A stretch of DNA of 52,021 nt, from NCBI GenBank assembly GCA_938092205.1, contig CALKMW010000008.1:1-52021 (forward strand), given 5' to 3'. The stretch is from an uncultured Pseudomonadales bacterium (lineage in GTDB: Bacteria > Pseudomonadota > Gammaproteobacteria > Pseudomonadales > Porticoccaceae). Below, piece by piece: positions 27,322-36,286 of this stretch. The notes beneath the pieces are model-generated. The model was given only the letters and a program-made list of their open reading frames with translations. It did no database searches and was not told where the DNA came from. Every line of letters starts with the position of its first letter. Within the stretch, counting starts at the first letter, position 1. Made by a program: the position numbers and the translations under genes.

Positions 27322-28371
27322 ATGAAATATCGACCCCTAGGTGAAACAGGATTACAGGTACCACTCATTGGTTTAGGTACCATGACTTGGGGTGAGCAAA
27401 ATAATCTTCAGCAGGCCTGTGAGCAAATGGATTACGCGCTTTCTCGAGGGGTCAATCTATTTGATGTGGCAGAAATGTATCCAGTGCCGCCGCGTCCTGA
27501 GACCGTTGGCGAGACTGAGCGCTGTGTTGGCGAGTGGTTGGCGCAGAGTGGCAAGCGCAGCGATGTAATTCTTGCGACCAAGGTCACTGGTCGTGCCGAT
27601 CAAAAAAATTCAGCACTGTCTCATATTCGAGAGGGTGCGCGTCTCAGTAGGGAGCATATCCGACGGGCCATAGAGGGTTCTCTTGAGCGCATGAAAACCG
27701 ACTATATTGACCTATACCAAGTACATTGGCCTGAGCGTGCTACCAACTTTTTTGGCGCGCGCGGCTACAAACATAACCCGGATGGCGACGGTATAGCCAT
27801 TGAAGAAACGCTGCGCGCACTGGCTGAGTTGGTGGATGAAGGGCTTATTAAGCATATTGGTATTTCCAATGAAACCCCTTGGGGCACTATGGAATATCTG
27901 CGCCTGGCGGCCGATCATGGGCTGCCGGCAGTGGCTAGTATCCAAAATGTTTATAACCTTTTAAATCGTCAATTTGAAACCGGTTTGGCCGAGATGTCGA
28001 TAAGAGAAAACGTCGGATTACTGGCCTATTCGCCGATGGCATTTGGCGTCTTAAGCGGGAAATATTTAGCCGGCCAGAAGCCGGCTGGTGCCAGATTAAC
28101 AATGTTTGAGCGTTTTACCCGATACGATAGCCCCCAGTCATCAGCAGCGACCAAAGCCTATGCTGAGATTGCTGAGCAACAGGGTATGAGTCTTGCGCAG
28201 ATGTCTTTGGCGTTTGTATGTCAGCAACCATTTGTGGCTAGTTGTCTTATTGGCGCAACCACCATGGCGCAACTAAAAGAAAATATAGATGCGGTTGAGC
28301 TAACGCTGAACGATGAGGTTTTGACGGAAATAGAAGCTGTGCACAACCGTTATCCAGATCCAGCGCCGTAA
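27322..28371 (+). CDS. tas: Aldo/keto reductase, Tas family
   Basis: An NADPH-dependent oxidoreductase of about 349 residues. The ORF track starts 16 codons earlier, but the ATG at 27322 opens the conserved MKYRPLGETGLQVPLIGLGTMTWGEQN and has a GAGAG site upstream. Catalytic features include FDVAEMYPVPPRPETVGETE (aspartate and tyrosine), the lysine in ATKVTGR, and the YIDLYQVHWPER segment. The EMYPVPPRPET stretch matches E. coli Tas, which can complement prephenate dehydrogenase starvation phenotypes; the natural substrate is unknown. It is divergent from metX and convergent with yggT. Confidence 0.88.
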   Translation: MKYRPLGETGLQVPLIGLGTMTWGEQNNLQQACEQMDYALSRGVNLFDVAEMYPVPPRPETVGETERCVGEWLAQSGKRSDVILATKVTGRADQKNSALSHIREGARLSREHIRRAIEGSLERMKTDYIDLYQVHWPERATNFFGARGYKHNPDGDGIAIEETLRALAELVDEGLIKHIGISNETPWGTMEYLRLAADHGLPAVASIQNVYNLLNRQFETGLAEMSIRENVGLLAYSPMAFGVLSGKYLAGQKPAGARLTMFERFTRYDSPQSSAATKAYAEIAEQQGMSLAQMSLAFVCQQPFVASCLIGATTMAQLKENIDAVELTLNDEVLTEIEAVHNRYPDPAP

Positions 28372-28389
28372 ATACAGCCAGTGCGGTCG

Positions 28390-28953
28390 CTACATAAGTA
28401 GCGGTCGAATTTGCATGGCAATGATAGGTAATATTTGCGCGCGAATAATCATCAGTGTAAAGATCGCTACCATAGGTGATATATCAATCATCCCTAGCGG
28501 TGGAATAAAGCGTCTAAAAATATTGGTATAGGGCAAAATTACCTGACCAATTAGGCGCGCAGCCGGATGAGGTGGAGTGCCAACCCAGCTAAAAATAACC
28601 AAGATAAACACGCCATAAAAATAAACTGTAATCAGCGTTCGCAACAATTCGAATGCTGCTAGGGCTAAAAAGGCAAAGATGCTCGCAGAAAGTAGACCAT
28701 TAGCCGCGGCTATTATCACGAAAAAACTCCATTTAACCAGTATCGCCGCGGCTAAAACAGCCAGATTGAAGCGGCCCATGGTCGGGATTAGCTTTTCAAG
28801 CGGAGTAGTAATAGGCGTACAGATTTTAAGGATACCCTGAGACACTGGGTTGTAAAAATCTGCCTGAGTTAATTGCAATAAAAATCGAATTAACAACAGG
28901 GTGGCAACGATATCGGTGGCATACTTTAGAATAAAAATTAAGGTTTCGTTCAT
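28390..28953 (-). CDS. yggT: YggT family membrane protein
   Basis: A 187-residue inner membrane protein made of two YggT repeats, each with paired hydrophobic segments and an R-F-IPP/IPT type motif. The first is around FYNPVSQGILKICTPITTPLEKLIPTMG (residues about 32-59); the second is around HPAARLIGQVILPYTNIFRRFIPPLGMID (about 128-156). The family is linked to osmotic tolerance and membrane processes but lacks a firm function. It follows proC by 5 bases in the conserved yggS-proC-yggT unit. Confidence 0.92.
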   Translation of the reverse strand: MNETLIFILKYATDIVATLLLIRFLLQLTQADFYNPVSQGILKICTPITTPLEKLIPTMGRFNLAVLAAAILVKWSFFVIIAAANGLLSASIFAFLALAAFELLRTLITVYFYGVFILVIFSWVGTPPHPAARLIGQVILPYTNIFRRFIPPLGMIDISPMVAIFTLMIIRAQILPIIAMQIRPLLM

Positions 28954-28958
28954 AGCGC

Positions 28959-29774
28959 TTAGCCTGCAAAGTCGTCGGACATTTCTTTGGCGCGCTCTAG
29001 CGCGCTGGTCATGGCTGTGCGGAAAACAGCCTCGAGATTCTGATCTTGAAAAGACTCTATAGCAGCTTGAGTGGTACCTCCAGGAGAGGTGACTTGCTTG
29101 CGCAGTTGCTCCGGTGTCTGATCTGATGCCAGAGCTAAACGCGCAGCACCAAGGGCCGTATGCAGGGTCAGCTGTGACGATGTTTGGCTGTCGAGGCCGA
29201 GCTCTTGAGCCACTTTTAACATGGCTTCATAGATTAAGAAAAAGTACGCTGGGCCACTTCCAGAAACCGCAGTAACGGCATCGATATGAGATTCTTGATC
29301 AACCCAGCAGGCATAGCCTACGGCGGCAAAAATACTTTCAATAACCGACTGTTGATCTGCGGCTAAAGATTGGCTTGCAAAAAGGCCTGTAGCGCCAGAC
29401 TGCACCATAGCCGGGGTATTTGGCATAGCGCGAACTATGGTTAACCCCTTTCCCAGCCAGTTTTGCAATGCATTGACCGGAATGCCGGCAGCAATTGAAA
29501 CAATAATGGGCCCATGGCTAAGCGCCGCGGCAAGTGGCTGGGCAACGGCTGCCATAATTTGTGGCTTAACCGCCAGTACCACGATATCAGCTTGAGAAAC
29601 CGCAGCATTGTTGTCTGCCGTGGTTAATACGCCATGAGTTGTTGCCATGCGATTGCGTGAATCCTCATTAGGTTCACTGACGGTAATATCTTGACTGGAA
29701 AACCCATTAGCTAGCATGCCGCCAATCAGGCAGGATGCCATATTGCCGCCGCCAATAAAGACTATTTTACTCAT
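28959..29774 (-). CDS. proC: Pyrroline-5-carboxylate reductase
   Basis: Last step of proline synthesis, NAD(P)H-dependent. It has 271 residues. The Rossmann start is KIVFIGGGNMASCLIGGML, with VVLAVKPQIM near residue 70, IVRAMPNTPAMVQSGATGL near 114-132 and the family signature AVSGSGPAYFFLIYEAML near 168. The C-terminal region has VTSPGGTTQAAI, also typical. Five bases separate it from yggS and five from yggT, so the three form one operon. Confidence 0.96.
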   Translation of the reverse strand: MSKIVFIGGGNMASCLIGGMLANGFSSQDITVSEPNEDSRNRMATTHGVLTTADNNAAVSQADIVVLAVKPQIMAAVAQPLAAALSHGPIIVSIAAGIPVNALQNWLGKGLTIVRAMPNTPAMVQSGATGLFASQSLAADQQSVIESIFAAVGYACWVDQESHIDAVTAVSGSGPAYFFLIYEAMLKVAQELGLDSQTSSQLTLHTALGAARLALASDQTPEQLRKQVTSPGGTTQAAIESFQDQNLEAVFRTAMTSALERAKEMSDDFAG

Positions 29775-29779
29775 GGTAT

Positions 29780-30496
29780 TTAAAGTTCCTTGTTATTTGC
29801 TTTGTCAGTTCTGGGGCCAAAAATATCTGTACCTACACGCAAGATGGTGGCCCCCTCAAGAATAGCCGCTTCTATATCACCAGACATGCCCATGGAAAGA
29901 GTATCTAGTTTTTGAGAATTGTCCAGTTGCTGATTGATTTCTTCTTTAAGTAAGCGCAACTCTCGAAATGGCTGTCGTTGGCTATCAATATCCTGGCGTG
30001 CCATAGGTATAGCCATAAGTCCACGCAAGCGCAGGCGGGGCAATTCGCTCACAGCAAGGGCTAAGTCGATAGCCTCGCTGGGTGCAACGCCAGACTTGCT
30101 TGGCTCGTTGTCGATATTAATTTGTAGGCAAATATTTAATGCCCCCAAACTTTCTGGGCGCTGATCATTGAGCCGTTTGGCAATTTTTAATCTGTCTACA
30201 GTGTGAACCCAGCTAAAATTTTCTGCTACTGGTTTGGTTTTATTCGATTGTAGCGGCCCTATAAAGTGCCACTCAGCATCCAGAGACTCAAGAGTCTGAA
30301 TTTTATTGACCGCTTCTTGCAGGTAGTTTTCGCCAAAGGCATTTAGGCCCATAGAAAAAGCCGATTTAATATATTTTTCATCGCGAGTTTTGCTAACGGC
30401 TAACAGTTGCAAGCTTTGTTGATCCCTTCCGGCGTCAGCCATAGAGGTTTCAATTCGTGCCTTTACAGCTGCAATATTTTTTTTTATGAGTTCCAT
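29780..30496 (-). CDS. yggS: YggS/PLPBP family pyridoxal phosphate-binding protein
   Basis: A single-domain PLP-binding protein that helps balance vitamin B6 and amino acid pools. The ORF track begins at a TTG (30523). The ATG at 30496 gives 238 residues beginning MELIKKNIAAVKARIE, the usual N-terminus, and is preferred, though no strong ribosome site is seen for either. LLAVSKTRD (about residue 32) carries the PLP lysine. FGENYLQEAVNKI, EWHFIGPLQSNKTK and the LSMGMSGDIEAAILEGATILRVGTDIFG ending are all family signatures. It is first in the yggS-proC-yggT operon and divergent from pilT. Confidence 0.94.
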   Translation of the reverse strand: MELIKKNIAAVKARIETSMADAGRDQQSLQLLAVSKTRDEKYIKSAFSMGLNAFGENYLQEAVNKIQTLESLDAEWHFIGPLQSNKTKPVAENFSWVHTVDRLKIAKRLNDQRPESLGALNICLQINIDNEPSKSGVAPSEAIDLALAVSELPRLRLRGLMAIPMARQDIDSQRQPFRELRLLKEEINQQLDNSQKLDTLSMGMSGDIEAAILEGATILRVGTDIFGPRTDKANNKEL

Positions 30497-30686
30497 AGGG
30501 CTAAGTCTACAGTTGTCTGGCAAAAATACGATATTAATTTGCTTGCATTTTATTATGCTATATTAAATGTATTGTTATCGCGGTCGTAACGGTAACACAT
30601 GGAGCATTTTGACGACCATATAGGCGATCGGCAATAACTTTGTAGTAATTGTCTTATACTAATAATTCAAAGGATTGGAAATCATT

Positions 30687-31721
30687 ATGGAAATCTCAAA
30701 TTTACTAGAAATAGCCCTTGAAGCGCGGGCCTCAGATCTGCATCTCTCCTCGGGCTTACCGCCCACATTACGAATTGATGGCGAAGTCCAGATGACGTCG
30801 CTACCGCCTCTAGATCAAGCGCAAATTAAGCGTTTAGTTTATGGGCTTATGAGTGATAAGCAGATTGGAATATTTGAAAAAAACGCTGAAATAGATCTTG
30901 CCTGGGAGCTGCCACAGCGCGCTCGTTTCAGGGTGAATATTTTTAAGCAGCATCGCGGCATAACGGCAGTTTTTCGCGCCATCCCCATAGATATACCGAC
31001 ACTGGCTGAGCTGGGTCTGGGCGGGATTTATCAAAAAATAATAGGTAAGCCAAGGGGCTTGGTGCTCATTACTGGCGCATCTGGGTCTGGTAAGTCGACT
31101 ACTCTTGCGGCAATGCTAAAACATATTAACGATTTTAGCCGCAAGCATATAGTAACTCTAGAAGACCCCATTGAGTTTGTTCATGCAAGCAATAAAAGCC
31201 TAGTGAGTCAGCGTCAAATTGGCCGCGACGCCATTAATTTTGATGGCGCATTAAGATCTGCTGTGCGTGAAGATCCCGATGTTATTATGGTTGGTGAAAT
31301 GCGCGATTTAGAAACCGTAAGGATGGCGCTTTCTGCCGCTGAAACAGGTCATTTGGTACTGGCGACCCTTCATACTGCCGGTGCCGCGGCATCAATCAAC
31401 CGAATTATTGATATGTTCCCTGCGCAAGAAAGACAGCTAGTGCGCTCAATGCTGGCGGAATCCTTGCAAGCGGTTGCTTCACAGACTTTATTGCGTCGTA
31501 AAAGTGGTGGTCGTGTTGTGGCTAGCGAGATCATGGTGGCAACGTCGGCGATCAAGAATTTAATCCGCACTGATCGTGTAGCAGAAATTGAATCGGCACT
31601 GCAGACTGGGGCCGCATCGGGGATGACTACCATGAATCAAAGCTTGAGTAGATTAGTTGGCAAAGGTGTTGTGAGTCGAGAGCTGTTTGCCACTGAAGAG
31701 GTTTCTCGCCAAGCCAGTTAG
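30687..31721 (+). CDS. pilT: Twitching motility ATPase PilT
   Basis: A type IV pilus retraction motor, a cytoplasmic hexameric ATPase. The ATG at 30687, with an AAGGATTGGA ribosome site upstream, gives 344 residues, the usual PilT length; the track's TTG start adds four unneeded residues. ASDLHLSSGLPPTLRIDGE is the N-terminal domain signature. The Walker A is TGASGSGKSTTLAAM near residue 131, the Asp box EDPIEFVH near 159, Walker B VIMVGEMRDLETV near 199 and the His box ATLHTAGAAASINRIIDMFP near 224. No pilU follows, unlike Pseudomonas. It overlaps ruvX by 4 bases at convergent ends. Confidence 0.95.
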   Translation: MEISNLLEIALEARASDLHLSSGLPPTLRIDGEVQMTSLPPLDQAQIKRLVYGLMSDKQIGIFEKNAEIDLAWELPQRARFRVNIFKQHRGITAVFRAIPIDIPTLAELGLGGIYQKIIGKPRGLVLITGASGSGKSTTLAAMLKHINDFSRKHIVTLEDPIEFVHASNKSLVSQRQIGRDAINFDGALRSAVREDPDVIMVGEMRDLETVRMALSAAETGHLVLATLHTAGAAASINRIIDMFPAQERQLVRSMLAESLQAVASQTLLRRKSGGRVVASEIMVATSAIKNLIRTDRVAEIESALQTGAASGMTTMNQSLSRLVGKGVVSRELFATEEVSRQAS

Positions 31722-32173
31722 GGGGTTTGACCCAAGGCAGGCTGATCTAGCCAGCTTTGCAAGATAAGAGCGGCAGCAAGATGGTCAATTTTAGTTAAAT
31801 CAATTCTGCCGCTCTGCCGCTCTGAGCCGGCCTCTCTCAATGTAGATTTTGCATCTTGGCTAGTCAGTCTTTCGTCGACCATTAGCACTTCTATATTAAA
31901 GCGGCCCTGAAGTCGGCGGGCAAATTTTCTGGCTAGGCGGCTGAGCTCGCTCTCACTGCCGTCCATATTAAGTGGCAAGCCGACTAGCAACAAGTTTGGC
32001 TTCCATTCTAGCAGCAATGCTTCTGTTTGGTCCCAATTTGGCACGCCGTCGGACGCTTTTAAAATACTTATGCCTTCAGCACTACAGGTTAGGGTTTGAC
32101 CATGGGCGACGCCAATTTGCCGCAGCCCATAATCAAAGGCGATGACAGTTTGATGCTTATTGGACTCAGGCAT
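31718..32173 (-). CDS. ruvX: Putative pre-16S rRNA nuclease / Holliday junction resolvase-like protein
   Basis: The YqgF family, an RNase H-fold nuclease linked to 16S rRNA 5' end maturation. It has 151 residues. The three acidic regions are visible: VIAFDYGLRQIGVA (residues about 9-22), LLVGLPLNMDGSES near 58 and VDERLTSQDAKSTL near 97. The C-terminal IDHLAAALILQSWL is conserved. The start overlaps the yqgE stop by 8 bases, indicating a coupled pair in the gshB-yqgE-ruvX order. In Pseudomonas a tonB-like gene is also in this run; it is absent here. Confidence 0.94.
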   Translation of the reverse strand: MPESNKHQTVIAFDYGLRQIGVAHGQTLTCSAEGISILKASDGVPNWDQTEALLLEWKPNLLLVGLPLNMDGSESELSRLARKFARRLQGRFNIEVLMVDERLTSQDAKSTLREAGSERQSGRIDLTKIDHLAAALILQSWLDQPALGQTP

Positions 32174-32744
32174 GTCCAGAGTCTAGCGCTAAGCTGTCTA
32201 AATTCAAGCCTATTGAAAGAGCGGCAGCATGGGCTCGCTGTGTGCAATGGGTATTGAAGATAATGGAGGAGTCTGCAGGTATTGTTAACCAGGTATTTTC
32301 TTTAATTTCACGCTCTAACTGCCCGGCCTCCCAGCTAGAATAGCCCAATGTGATTAGCGAGTCTTTTGGGCCGCCTCCAAGCGCTATATCGCCGAGAATA
32401 TCTTTGGATGTCGACAAGCTAACACCGCCGCCAATATGTATTGTGGATTCCCACTTTTGATCACTGGTGCTATGTAAGATAAATCCACGATCCTGCTGAA
32501 TCGGGCCGCCATCAAAGATTAATTCGTCGCCCTGGTTATTTTTTTGCTCAAGCTCGAGTCGATCAAAAACAGCCTTGGCAGGAATATCTAATTGCTGGTT
32601 AATAATCAGCCCCATAGCGCCTTCGGCATTGTGCTCGCAGATGTAAACTACACTGCCAGAAAAGTGTTCATCATTAAGCCCTGGCATTGCCACAAGGAAG
32701 TGATTTTTAAGGCTATTGATAATTTTTTTCAAAGGTACATCCAT
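32166..32744 (-). CDS. yqgE: YqgE/AlgH family protein (DUF179)
   Basis: A 192-residue cytoplasmic protein of the YqgE/AlgH (UPF0301) family, which has no settled biochemical function. The family start LKNHFLVAMPGLNDEHFSGSVVYICEHNAEGAMGLIINQ is intact (residues about 12-50). FDGGPIQQDRGFILH (near residue 84) and LITLGYSSWEAGQLEREIKENTWL (near 134-157) are also conserved. It is in one operon with ruvX, and gshB lies 63 bases upstream on the same strand. Confidence 0.94.
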   Translation of the reverse strand: MDVPLKKIINSLKNHFLVAMPGLNDEHFSGSVVYICEHNAEGAMGLIINQQLDIPAKAVFDRLELEQKNNQGDELIFDGGPIQQDRGFILHSTSDQKWESTIHIGGGVSLSTSKDILGDIALGGGPKDSLITLGYSSWEAGQLEREIKENTWLTIPADSSIIFNTHCTQRAHAAALSIGLNLDSLALDSGHA

Positions 32745-32807
32745 GGGTAATAATATGAGACTTCAATCAATTAAAAACAAGTATAAGTTTTAAGCTGGAC
32801 AGAATTA

Positions 32808-33755
32808 CTAAAGTAGGCGGCGGTTAATGGCCGCAATTAATTTGTCACCAATGGCGGTGTTTTTCGCCCTATCAATTTCTTGCACGCAGGTTGGGCTAGT
32901 TACATTAATTTCGGTGAGATAATCGCCAATAATATCTAGGCCAACAAATAAAAGTCCACGCTCAACCAAAACAGGTGCCACCTGTTCGGCGATCCATTGA
33001 TCTCTTTCGGATAGAGGCCTTACTTCACCCTTGCCTCCGGCCGCCAAGTTGCCTCGAAAATCACTAGCAGACGGAATTCTTGCTAGACAGTATGGAACCA
33101 CCTCGCCATCCACAATCAATACACGCTTATCGCCATCAGTGATTTCGGGCAAGTACTTTTGCGCCATAATGGTTTGGCTACCATGCTGGGTTAGCGTCTC
33201 TAGGATAACATTTAGATTTTGGTCATCAGCCTTAACTCTAAAGATTGAGGCTCCACCCATACCATCCAGCGGCTTAAATACGACATCTTGGTGCTCCTGC
33301 AAAAAGCCCTTTAAGCGCTTTAGGCTGCGGCTAACAAGAAGTGGTGGCGTACACTCAGGGAATTCAGTGGCAAAGACTTTTTCATTGCAGTCGCGCAGGC
33401 TTTGAGGCTTGTTAACCACCAATGTGCCAAGTTTTTCTGCGGCTTCTAGAATATATGTGGAATAAATAAATTCACTGTCGAAAGGCGGGTCTTTACGCAT
33501 TAATACAACGGTTAATTCTGCCAGTGGCACTGCACTTCGACCGCCCAGCTCATGCCAGCAGTCGGGGTTGTCAAATACACGTAGCGGCTGTACCTCGGCA
33601 TAGGGCACGCCATTTTCAAGAAACAAATCCTGTTGTTCCATATAAAAAAGTCTGAAGCCCTGCTGCTGTGCAGCCAGCAGAATACTAAGGCTAGTATCCT
33701 TTAAGTAGTTAATGGACTGTATTGGATCCATCACAATGCCAAGAGATTTTTCCAT
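32808..33755 (-). CDS. gshB: Glutathione synthetase
   Basis: Second step of glutathione synthesis, ATP-dependent addition of glycine to gamma-glutamylcysteine. It has 315 residues with an ATP-grasp fold. LGIVMDPIQSINYLKDTSL at the N-terminus, VVLMRKDPPFDSEFIYSTYILE near residue 82 and VFKPLDGMGGASIFRV near 159 are diagnostic, as is the VGLDIIGDYLTEINVTSPTCVQEID ending that forms the metal and glycine site. It leads the gshB-yqgE-ruvX run and is divergent from rpe with a 202-base interval. Confidence 0.97.
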   Translation of the reverse strand: MEKSLGIVMDPIQSINYLKDTSLSILLAAQQQGFRLFYMEQQDLFLENGVPYAEVQPLRVFDNPDCWHELGGRSAVPLAELTVVLMRKDPPFDSEFIYSTYILEAAEKLGTLVVNKPQSLRDCNEKVFATEFPECTPPLLVSRSLKRLKGFLQEHQDVVFKPLDGMGGASIFRVKADDQNLNVILETLTQHGSQTIMAQKYLPEITDGDKRVLIVDGEVVPYCLARIPSASDFRGNLAAGGKGEVRPLSERDQWIAEQVAPVLVERGLLFVGLDIIGDYLTEINVTSPTCVQEIDRAKNTAIGDKLIAAINRRLL

Positions 33756-33957
33756 AGGTATCTATAAAAGCTCAGTCAGGGGTTAGGTGTTTATTGTTAC
33801 ATAGGTTGTAAGCAAAGTAACAGTTTTTGCCGGCTCTCCTTAAGGCTGCTAGTCATTTGTTGTGAGTTTGGCGCTTAATAACTAATTAAACCGTAAATTA
33901 TTTGCACCTCAAACCATTCTCTAGCATTATTACACCTGATATAAAACATGGTGCTGT

Positions 33958-34629
33958 ATGACAAATTTCTTAATTGCTCCTTCCATATTGGCTGCTGACT
34001 TTGCTCGACTTGGCGAAGAGGTTGAAACCGTCCTAAATGCAGGTGCCGACATTGTGCACTTTGATGTTATGGACAACCATTATGTTCCCAATCTTACGAT
34101 TGGCCCCATGGTATGTAAGGCTCTCAGAGACTACGGTGTTACAGCGCCCATCGATGTTCATCTAATGGTTCAGCCAGTCGATGACTTGATTCGTATGTTT
34201 GCCGATGCCGGTGCCAGCTATATAACCTTTCATCCCGAGGCCTCTCAGCATGTCGATCGATCTTTGCAGTTGGTGCGTGATTTGGGCTGTAAGGCGGGCC
34301 TAGTATTAAATCCGGCGACAGGTTTAGATTCGCTGAACTGGACACTGGATAGGCTGGATATGTTGCTGCTGATGTCAGTTAATCCAGGTTTTGGAGGGCA
34401 GAAGTTTATTCCCTCAACCCTAGATAAACTAAAACAGGCGCGAAAGATTATTGATGACAGCGGCTTAGATATCCGTTTAGAAGTTGATGGCGGGGTTGGA
34501 GTTGGCAACATCCGAGAAGTTGCGGCGGCAGGTGCCGATACCTTTGTCGCCGGCTCGGCAATTTTTAGTCAGCCTGACTATAAGCAGGTGATTGATAAAA
34601 TGCGCTCAGAACTGAGCCTAGTAGGTTAA
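33958..34629 (+). CDS. rpe: Ribulose-phosphate 3-epimerase
   Basis: Interconverts ribulose-5-phosphate and xylulose-5-phosphate in the pentose phosphate and Calvin pathways. It has 223 residues and a TIM barrel. Metal ligands and catalytic acids are visible in [17 protein letters not shown] (residues about 33-49), IDVHLMVQP near 65 and [12 protein letters not shown] near 174. [14 protein letters not shown] near 143 is the phosphate-binding region. In Pseudomonas a gph phosphatase gene sits between rpe and trpE; here it is absent and the trp promoter begins right at the rpe stop. Confidence 0.96.
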   Translation: MTNFLIAPSILAADFARLGEEVETVLNAGADIVHFDVMDNHYVPNLTIGPMVCKALRDYGVTAPIDVHLMVQPVDDLIRMFADAGASYITFHPEASQHVDRSLQLVRDLGCKAGLVLNPATGLDSLNWTLDRLDMLLLMSVNPGFGGQKFIPSTLDKLKQARKIIDDSGLDIRLEVDGGVGVGNIREVAAAGADTFVAGSAIFSQPDYKQVIDKMRSELSLVG

Positions 34630-34658
34630 TTTACGGGCAGCATATTATTGGCTACAAT
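34630..34658 (+). promoter_or_regulatory. Probable trp operon promoter
   Basis: TTTACG (34630-34635) and TACAAT (34653-34658) are 17 bases apart, a reasonable sigma-70 promoter. The start would be near 34665. It begins directly after the rpe stop codon and would give a transcript whose first feature is the ribosome site and leader ORF at 34671-34745. Confidence 0.5.
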
Positions 34659-34682
34659 ACAGCCAAATAAGAGGGTTAGATT

Positions 34683-34745
34683 TTGAAGCAGAATCTCTAT
34701 GCACAGCAGGCACAATGCCGCCAGCGGTGGCGATGGTACCCATAG
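34683..34745 (+). CDS. trpL: Tryptophan-rich leader peptide of the trp operon
   Basis: This 20-codon ORF is too short for the track. It starts at TTG with a GAGGG ribosome site (34671-34675) at a spacing of 7 bases. It reads MKQNLYAQQAQCRQRWRWYP and ends in TAG. Two Trp codons at positions 16 and 18, three codons from the stop, are what an attenuation leader should have. It lies between a candidate promoter and trpE. Attenuation of trpE is known in Pseudomonas. The non-ATG start and the imperfect terminator (see next entry) are reasons for caution, and a chance ORF is the alternative. Confidence 0.62.
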   Translation: MKQNLYAQQAQCRQRWRWYP

Positions 34746-34770
34746 TATCGCCAGGGGCGTTGTACGCCCC
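34717..34770 (+). promoter_or_regulatory. Structured trp leader region (candidate attenuator)
   Basis: Two stable hairpins abut. TGGCGAT (34728-34734), which contains a Trp codon, pairs with ATCGCCA (34747-34753). GGGGCGT (34754-34760) then pairs with ACGCCCC (34764-34770) around a 3-base loop. GCCGCC (34717-34722) can instead pair with GGTGGC (34726-34731), giving an alternative fold that includes the Trp codons. The last hairpin is followed by GTAAATTATCC, not a U-run, so it is not a textbook terminator and the mechanism is open. Confidence 0.5.
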
Positions 34771-34804
34771 GTAAATTATCCGCTTACAGTGCTAGGAATC
34801 TAAA

Positions 34805-36286
34805 ATGACCCCTGAAAAATTCGCAGAACTTGCAGACCAAAACTTCAACCGCATACCGGTTACTCGAGAAGTTTTAGCTGATTTTGAAACGCCGCTGAGC
34901 GTTTATCTTAAGCTGGCCCATGGCCCCAATTCCTATCTTTTCGAATCAATGCAGGGCGGAGAAAAATGGGGGCGCTACTCGCTTATCGGCCTGCAAACCT
35001 CAACTGTACTTAGAGTATACGGTCAGCGCCTCGAAATTATTCGGGATGGTAAGCCTATGGTCGATAGGCATACTGATGATCCTATGGCTGAGGTTGAGCG
35101 TTTCCGTCAGCTTTTTAGTATGCCCGATCTTCCAGATTTGCCTAGATTTACCGGCGGATTAGTGGGCTACTTTGGCTATGATACGGTGCGTTATGTTGAG
35201 CCAAGATTGGCTAAATCTGTACCCAAAGATGAATTGGGGACGCCAGATATTTTATTGATGGCATCTGATGAGGTGGCAATTTTTGATAATTTGTCGGGCA
35301 CGCTAATGCTGGTAGTTCATGTGGATGCCAAGCAAAGCGGCGGCTTGGATCAGGCTAATGCGCGTCTTGATGAGCTACAGCATAAGCTAAAAATGCCTAC
35401 TCCTGAGTTGCCAGAGGCAAAACCATCTAATGATGATCTATCTGAGGCGTCTTTTACCTCTAGCTTTGGTCAAGAGGCATTTCTCAAATCAGTGGGTAAA
35501 ATCAAAGACTATATAATGGCGGGTGATGCAATGCAGGTGGTGCCATCCCAGCGGTTATCTGCACCATTCACGGCCTCGCCATTAAATCTTTATCGATCTT
35601 TGCGGCGCCTAAACCCATCGCCGTATATGTTTTTCCTTAATTTAGATGATTTTCATATCGTTGGCTCGTCACCAGAGGTTCTTGCTCGACTCGAGGATGG
35701 ACAGGTCACGGTTCGGCCAATTGCTGGCACTCGGCGAAGAGGTAAAACTGCAGAAGAAGATTTGGCTCTTGAAAAAGAAATGCTCGACGATCCAAAAGAG
35801 ATTGCCGAGCACCTAATGCTAATCGATCTTGGGCGTAATGATGTGGGCCGTATAAGTCAATCTGGCTCGGTAGAAGTGACAGAAAAAATGGTGGTTGAGC
35901 GCTATTCTCATGTTATGCATATTACCTCCAATGTAGTGGGTGATGTGACTGATAATATGGGGCCAATTGAGGTGCTTAAGGCGACGCTTCCCGCCGGCAC
36001 TCTGAGTGGCGCGCCAAAAATTCGTGCCATGGAAATAATTGATGAAGTCGAGCCAGTAAAGCGTGGTATCTATGGTGGCGCAGTGGGCTATATTGGCTGG
36101 AATGGCAATATGGATACTGCGATCGCCATTCGAACCGCAGTGATTAAAGATGATGTATTGCATGTTCAAGCTGGGGCGGGAGTTGTGGCCGACTCAAAAC
36201 CAGAATTGGAGTGGAAAGAGACAATGAATAAAGCTCGCGCGGTTATGCGTGCTGCAGCCATGGTAGGTGCAGAGGTGAAAAAATGA
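34805..36286 (+). CDS. trpE: Anthranilate synthase component I
   Basis: Converts chorismate to anthranilate with the TrpG glutaminase, the first step of tryptophan synthesis. It has 493 residues. The N-terminal [26 protein letters not shown] carries the feedback-binding LLES-like element (here YLFES). The catalytic half has [13 protein letters not shown] near residue 240, [11 protein letters not shown] near 292, [15 protein letters not shown] near 307 and [13 protein letters not shown] near 336, plus the [13 protein letters not shown] and AGAGVVADS segments. It overlaps trpG by 4 bases and is preceded by the leader peptide region. Regulation by attenuation is inferred. Confidence 0.97.
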   Translation: MTPEKFAELADQNFNRIPVTREVLADFETPLSVYLKLAHGPNSYLFESMQGGEKWGRYSLIGLQTSTVLRVYGQRLEIIRDGKPMVDRHTDDPMAEVERFRQLFSMPDLPDLPRFTGGLVGYFGYDTVRYVEPRLAKSVPKDELGTPDILLMASDEVAIFDNLSGTLMLVVHVDAKQSGGLDQANARLDELQHKLKMPTPELPEAKPSNDDLSEASFTSSFGQEAFLKSVGKIKDYIMAGDAMQVVPSQRLSAPFTASPLNLYRSLRRLNPSPYMFFLNLDDFHIVGSSPEVLARLEDGQVTVRPIAGTRRRGKTAEEDLALEKEMLDDPKEIAEHLMLIDLGRNDVGRISQSGSVEVTEKMVVERYSHVMHITSNVVGDVTDNMGPIEVLKATLPAGTLSGAPKIRAMEIIDEVEPVKRGIYGGAVGYIGWNGNMDTAIAIRTAVIKDDVLHVQAGAGVVADSKPELEWKETMNKARAVMRAAAMVGAEVKK

